Notes under the pieces: generated by a model
Database searches by the model: none
The model's input: only the letters and a program-made list of their open reading frames with translations
Told to the model about the DNA's origin: nothing
Made by a program: the position numbers and the translations under genes
DNA from: Patescibacteria group bacterium UBA1400
GTDB taxonomy: Bacteria > Patescibacteriota > Microgenomatia > UBA1400
Assembly: GCA_002305125.1 (NCBI GenBank)
Contig: DBQG01000026.1
Coordinates: 856-20,888 of the forward strand
Length of the DNA stretch: 20,033 bases
Direction of reading: 5' to 3'
Part shown: positions 19,283 through 20,033 of the stretch, piece after piece
Numbering within the stretch: position 1 is the first letter of the stretch
Layout: every line of letters begins with the position of its first letter

Positions 19283-20033
19283 AGTTTGGGTGCCATCTTT
19301 CTTAATTTTTTAATTATTCCTGGTAAAACAGATGACACATATTTTAAATCATCCTTTGTTGTGTTTTTACCAAGAGAAAACCTGACGCTGCCATGAGCAG
19401 TCTCGGGTTCAATCCCCATGGCTAAAAGCACATGGGAAGGTTCCAAAGTTCCTGAAGTACAGGCAGAGCCCGAAGAAGCAGCAATACCCCTATCATCAAG
19501 GTGCAGTAAAATTGCCTCTCCTTCTGCTCCCGGAAAGACAAAAGAAGCAATATGAGGCAATCTCATTTTAGGATGCCCTGTTAAACGGGAGTTGGGAATA
19601 CCGACCAATACCTGTTTTATAAACCAATCTCTCAAACCAGTTAATCTTTCTCTTTCTTTAATCTTTTGTTCTTTAACAATATCCAAAGCTTTGGCCATTC
19701 CCACAATACCGGGAACATTCTCAGTACCGGCACGCAAAGCAAACTCTTGACTGCCTCCGTGAAGCTGGCTTAAAAGTTTAGTTCCTTTTTTAACATATAA
19801 AAATCCTATACCCTTAGGACCGGAAAACTTATGGGCACTGGCTGACAGTAAATCCACACCTAAAACTTTGACATCCATGTTAAGATACTGAACTGCCTGA
19901 ACAGCATCAGTATGAAGATAAGGATAAACACCCTTTCTAAAACTTTTTATCTTTGTACTAATCTTTTCCAAGGACTGAATCGTTCCCACCTCATTATTAC
20001 CATAAACCAAAGAAATCAAAACAGTATTTTCCT
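19279..20033 (-). CDS. Cysteine desulfurase (IscS/NifS family), 5' end outside window
   Basis: The last about 250 residues of a PLP-dependent cysteine desulfurase are visible. The reading frame continues to the window edge without a start codon (…ENTVLISLVYGNNEVGTIQ), so the first about 140 residues lie beyond it. LHTDAVQAVQ, the PLP lysine in SASAHKFSGPKG, LHGGSQEFALRAGTENVPG and the catalytic cysteine in SSGSACTSGTLEPSH are intact. The cysteine loop is the long, IscS-like type. The enzyme removes sulfur from cysteine for the adjacent IscU and possibly for tRNA thiolation. An internal TTG at 20019 is not the real start. Confidence 0.95.
   Translation of the reverse strand, partial: ENTVLISLVYGNNEVGTIQSLEKISTKIKSFRKGVYPYLHTDAVQAVQYLNMDVKVLGVDLLSASAHKFSGPKGIGFLYVKKGTKLLSQLHGGSQEFALRAGTENVPGIVGMAKALDIVKEQKIKERERLTGLRDWFIKQVLVGIPNSRLTGHPKMRLPHIASFVFPGAEGEAILLHLDDRGIAASSGSACTSGTLEPSHVLLAMGIEPETAHGSVRFSLGKNTTKDDLKYVSSVLPGIIKKLRKMAPKL

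Noticed and set aside
19279..20019. Complete short cysteine desulfurase starting at TTG 20019
   Set aside because: The frame continues upstream as ENTVL to the window edge and the N-terminal PLP-fold third is missing, so the gene is cut by the window.
1..20033. Alternative genetic code with TGA recoded (as in some CPR lineages), CRISPR arrays, tRNA/rRNA genes, insertion sequences
   Set aside because: TGA serves as the stop of several genes and does not interrupt conserved frames; I found no spaced direct repeats, no tRNA-like cloverleaf and no transposase or terminal inverted repeats.

Overview
The window looks like a chromosomal segment of an AT-rich Candidate Phyla Radiation (Patescibacteria) bacterium, most likely near the Microgenomates. 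This is inferred from gene content and style: short, tightly packed genes, split transketolase subunits, an isolated 65-residue protein of a kind I associate with CPR genomes, a membrane-anchored RskA-like domain without an anti-sigma module, and low GC. TGA is used as a stop codon, so the standard bacterial code applies. There is no sign of phage, transposon, CRISPR or plasmid functions.

Region 1 (1-2876, minus strand) concerns cell-wall precursors and an RNA. A partial nucleotide-kinase-like gene has its own promoter with a 14-bp palindrome over the start. Next is glmS (GlcN-6-P synthase). Its 5' leader folds as a divergent glmS self-cleaving ribozyme (about 2143-2303) whose P1, catalytic-core, P2, P3, P4 and GNRA-capped P4.1 elements can all be matched by eye. 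The predicted cleavage site lies inside the last codons of the upstream gene, a solo HEPN-domain protein resembling the RnlA toxin C-terminus.

Region 2 (2842-7621, plus strand) holds two tandem bifunctional class A penicillin-binding proteins, clear paralogues that retain patches of near-identical DNA. The second has a long extra hydrophobic/basic N-terminus. GlmS supplies an early peptidoglycan precursor and the PBPs polymerise and cross-link it.

Region 3 (7618-13245, minus strand) is a compact carbon operon read in the order LOG-like protein, rpiB, GAPDH, ribulose-phosphate 3-epimerase, transketolase N and C subunits, then a membrane-anchored serine hydrolase of the class A beta-lactamase fold with a deleted omega loop. 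Overlapping or abutting genes imply one transcript. It connects the non-oxidative pentose phosphate branch to lower glycolysis.

Region 4 (13463-15894, minus strand) has an NfeD-like/stomatin-like membrane pair, an RskA-C-like membrane protein and a small coiled-coil protein, separated by recognisable intrinsic terminators. Region 5 (15946-17986) has a GNAT acetyltransferase divergent from a CapA-family protein, then the 65-residue protein, with a bidirectional terminator between the last two.

Region 6 (18065-20033, minus strand) is an Fe-S/thiol operon: cysteine desulfurase (cut by the window edge), IscU scaffold, DUF1858 protein and TsaC/Sua5 (tRNA t6A synthesis). A recurring pattern is that genes inside operons carry good Shine-Dalgarno sequences, while several first genes have a -10 box only about 3-15 nt before ATG and no Shine-Dalgarno, which suggests leaderless mRNAs.
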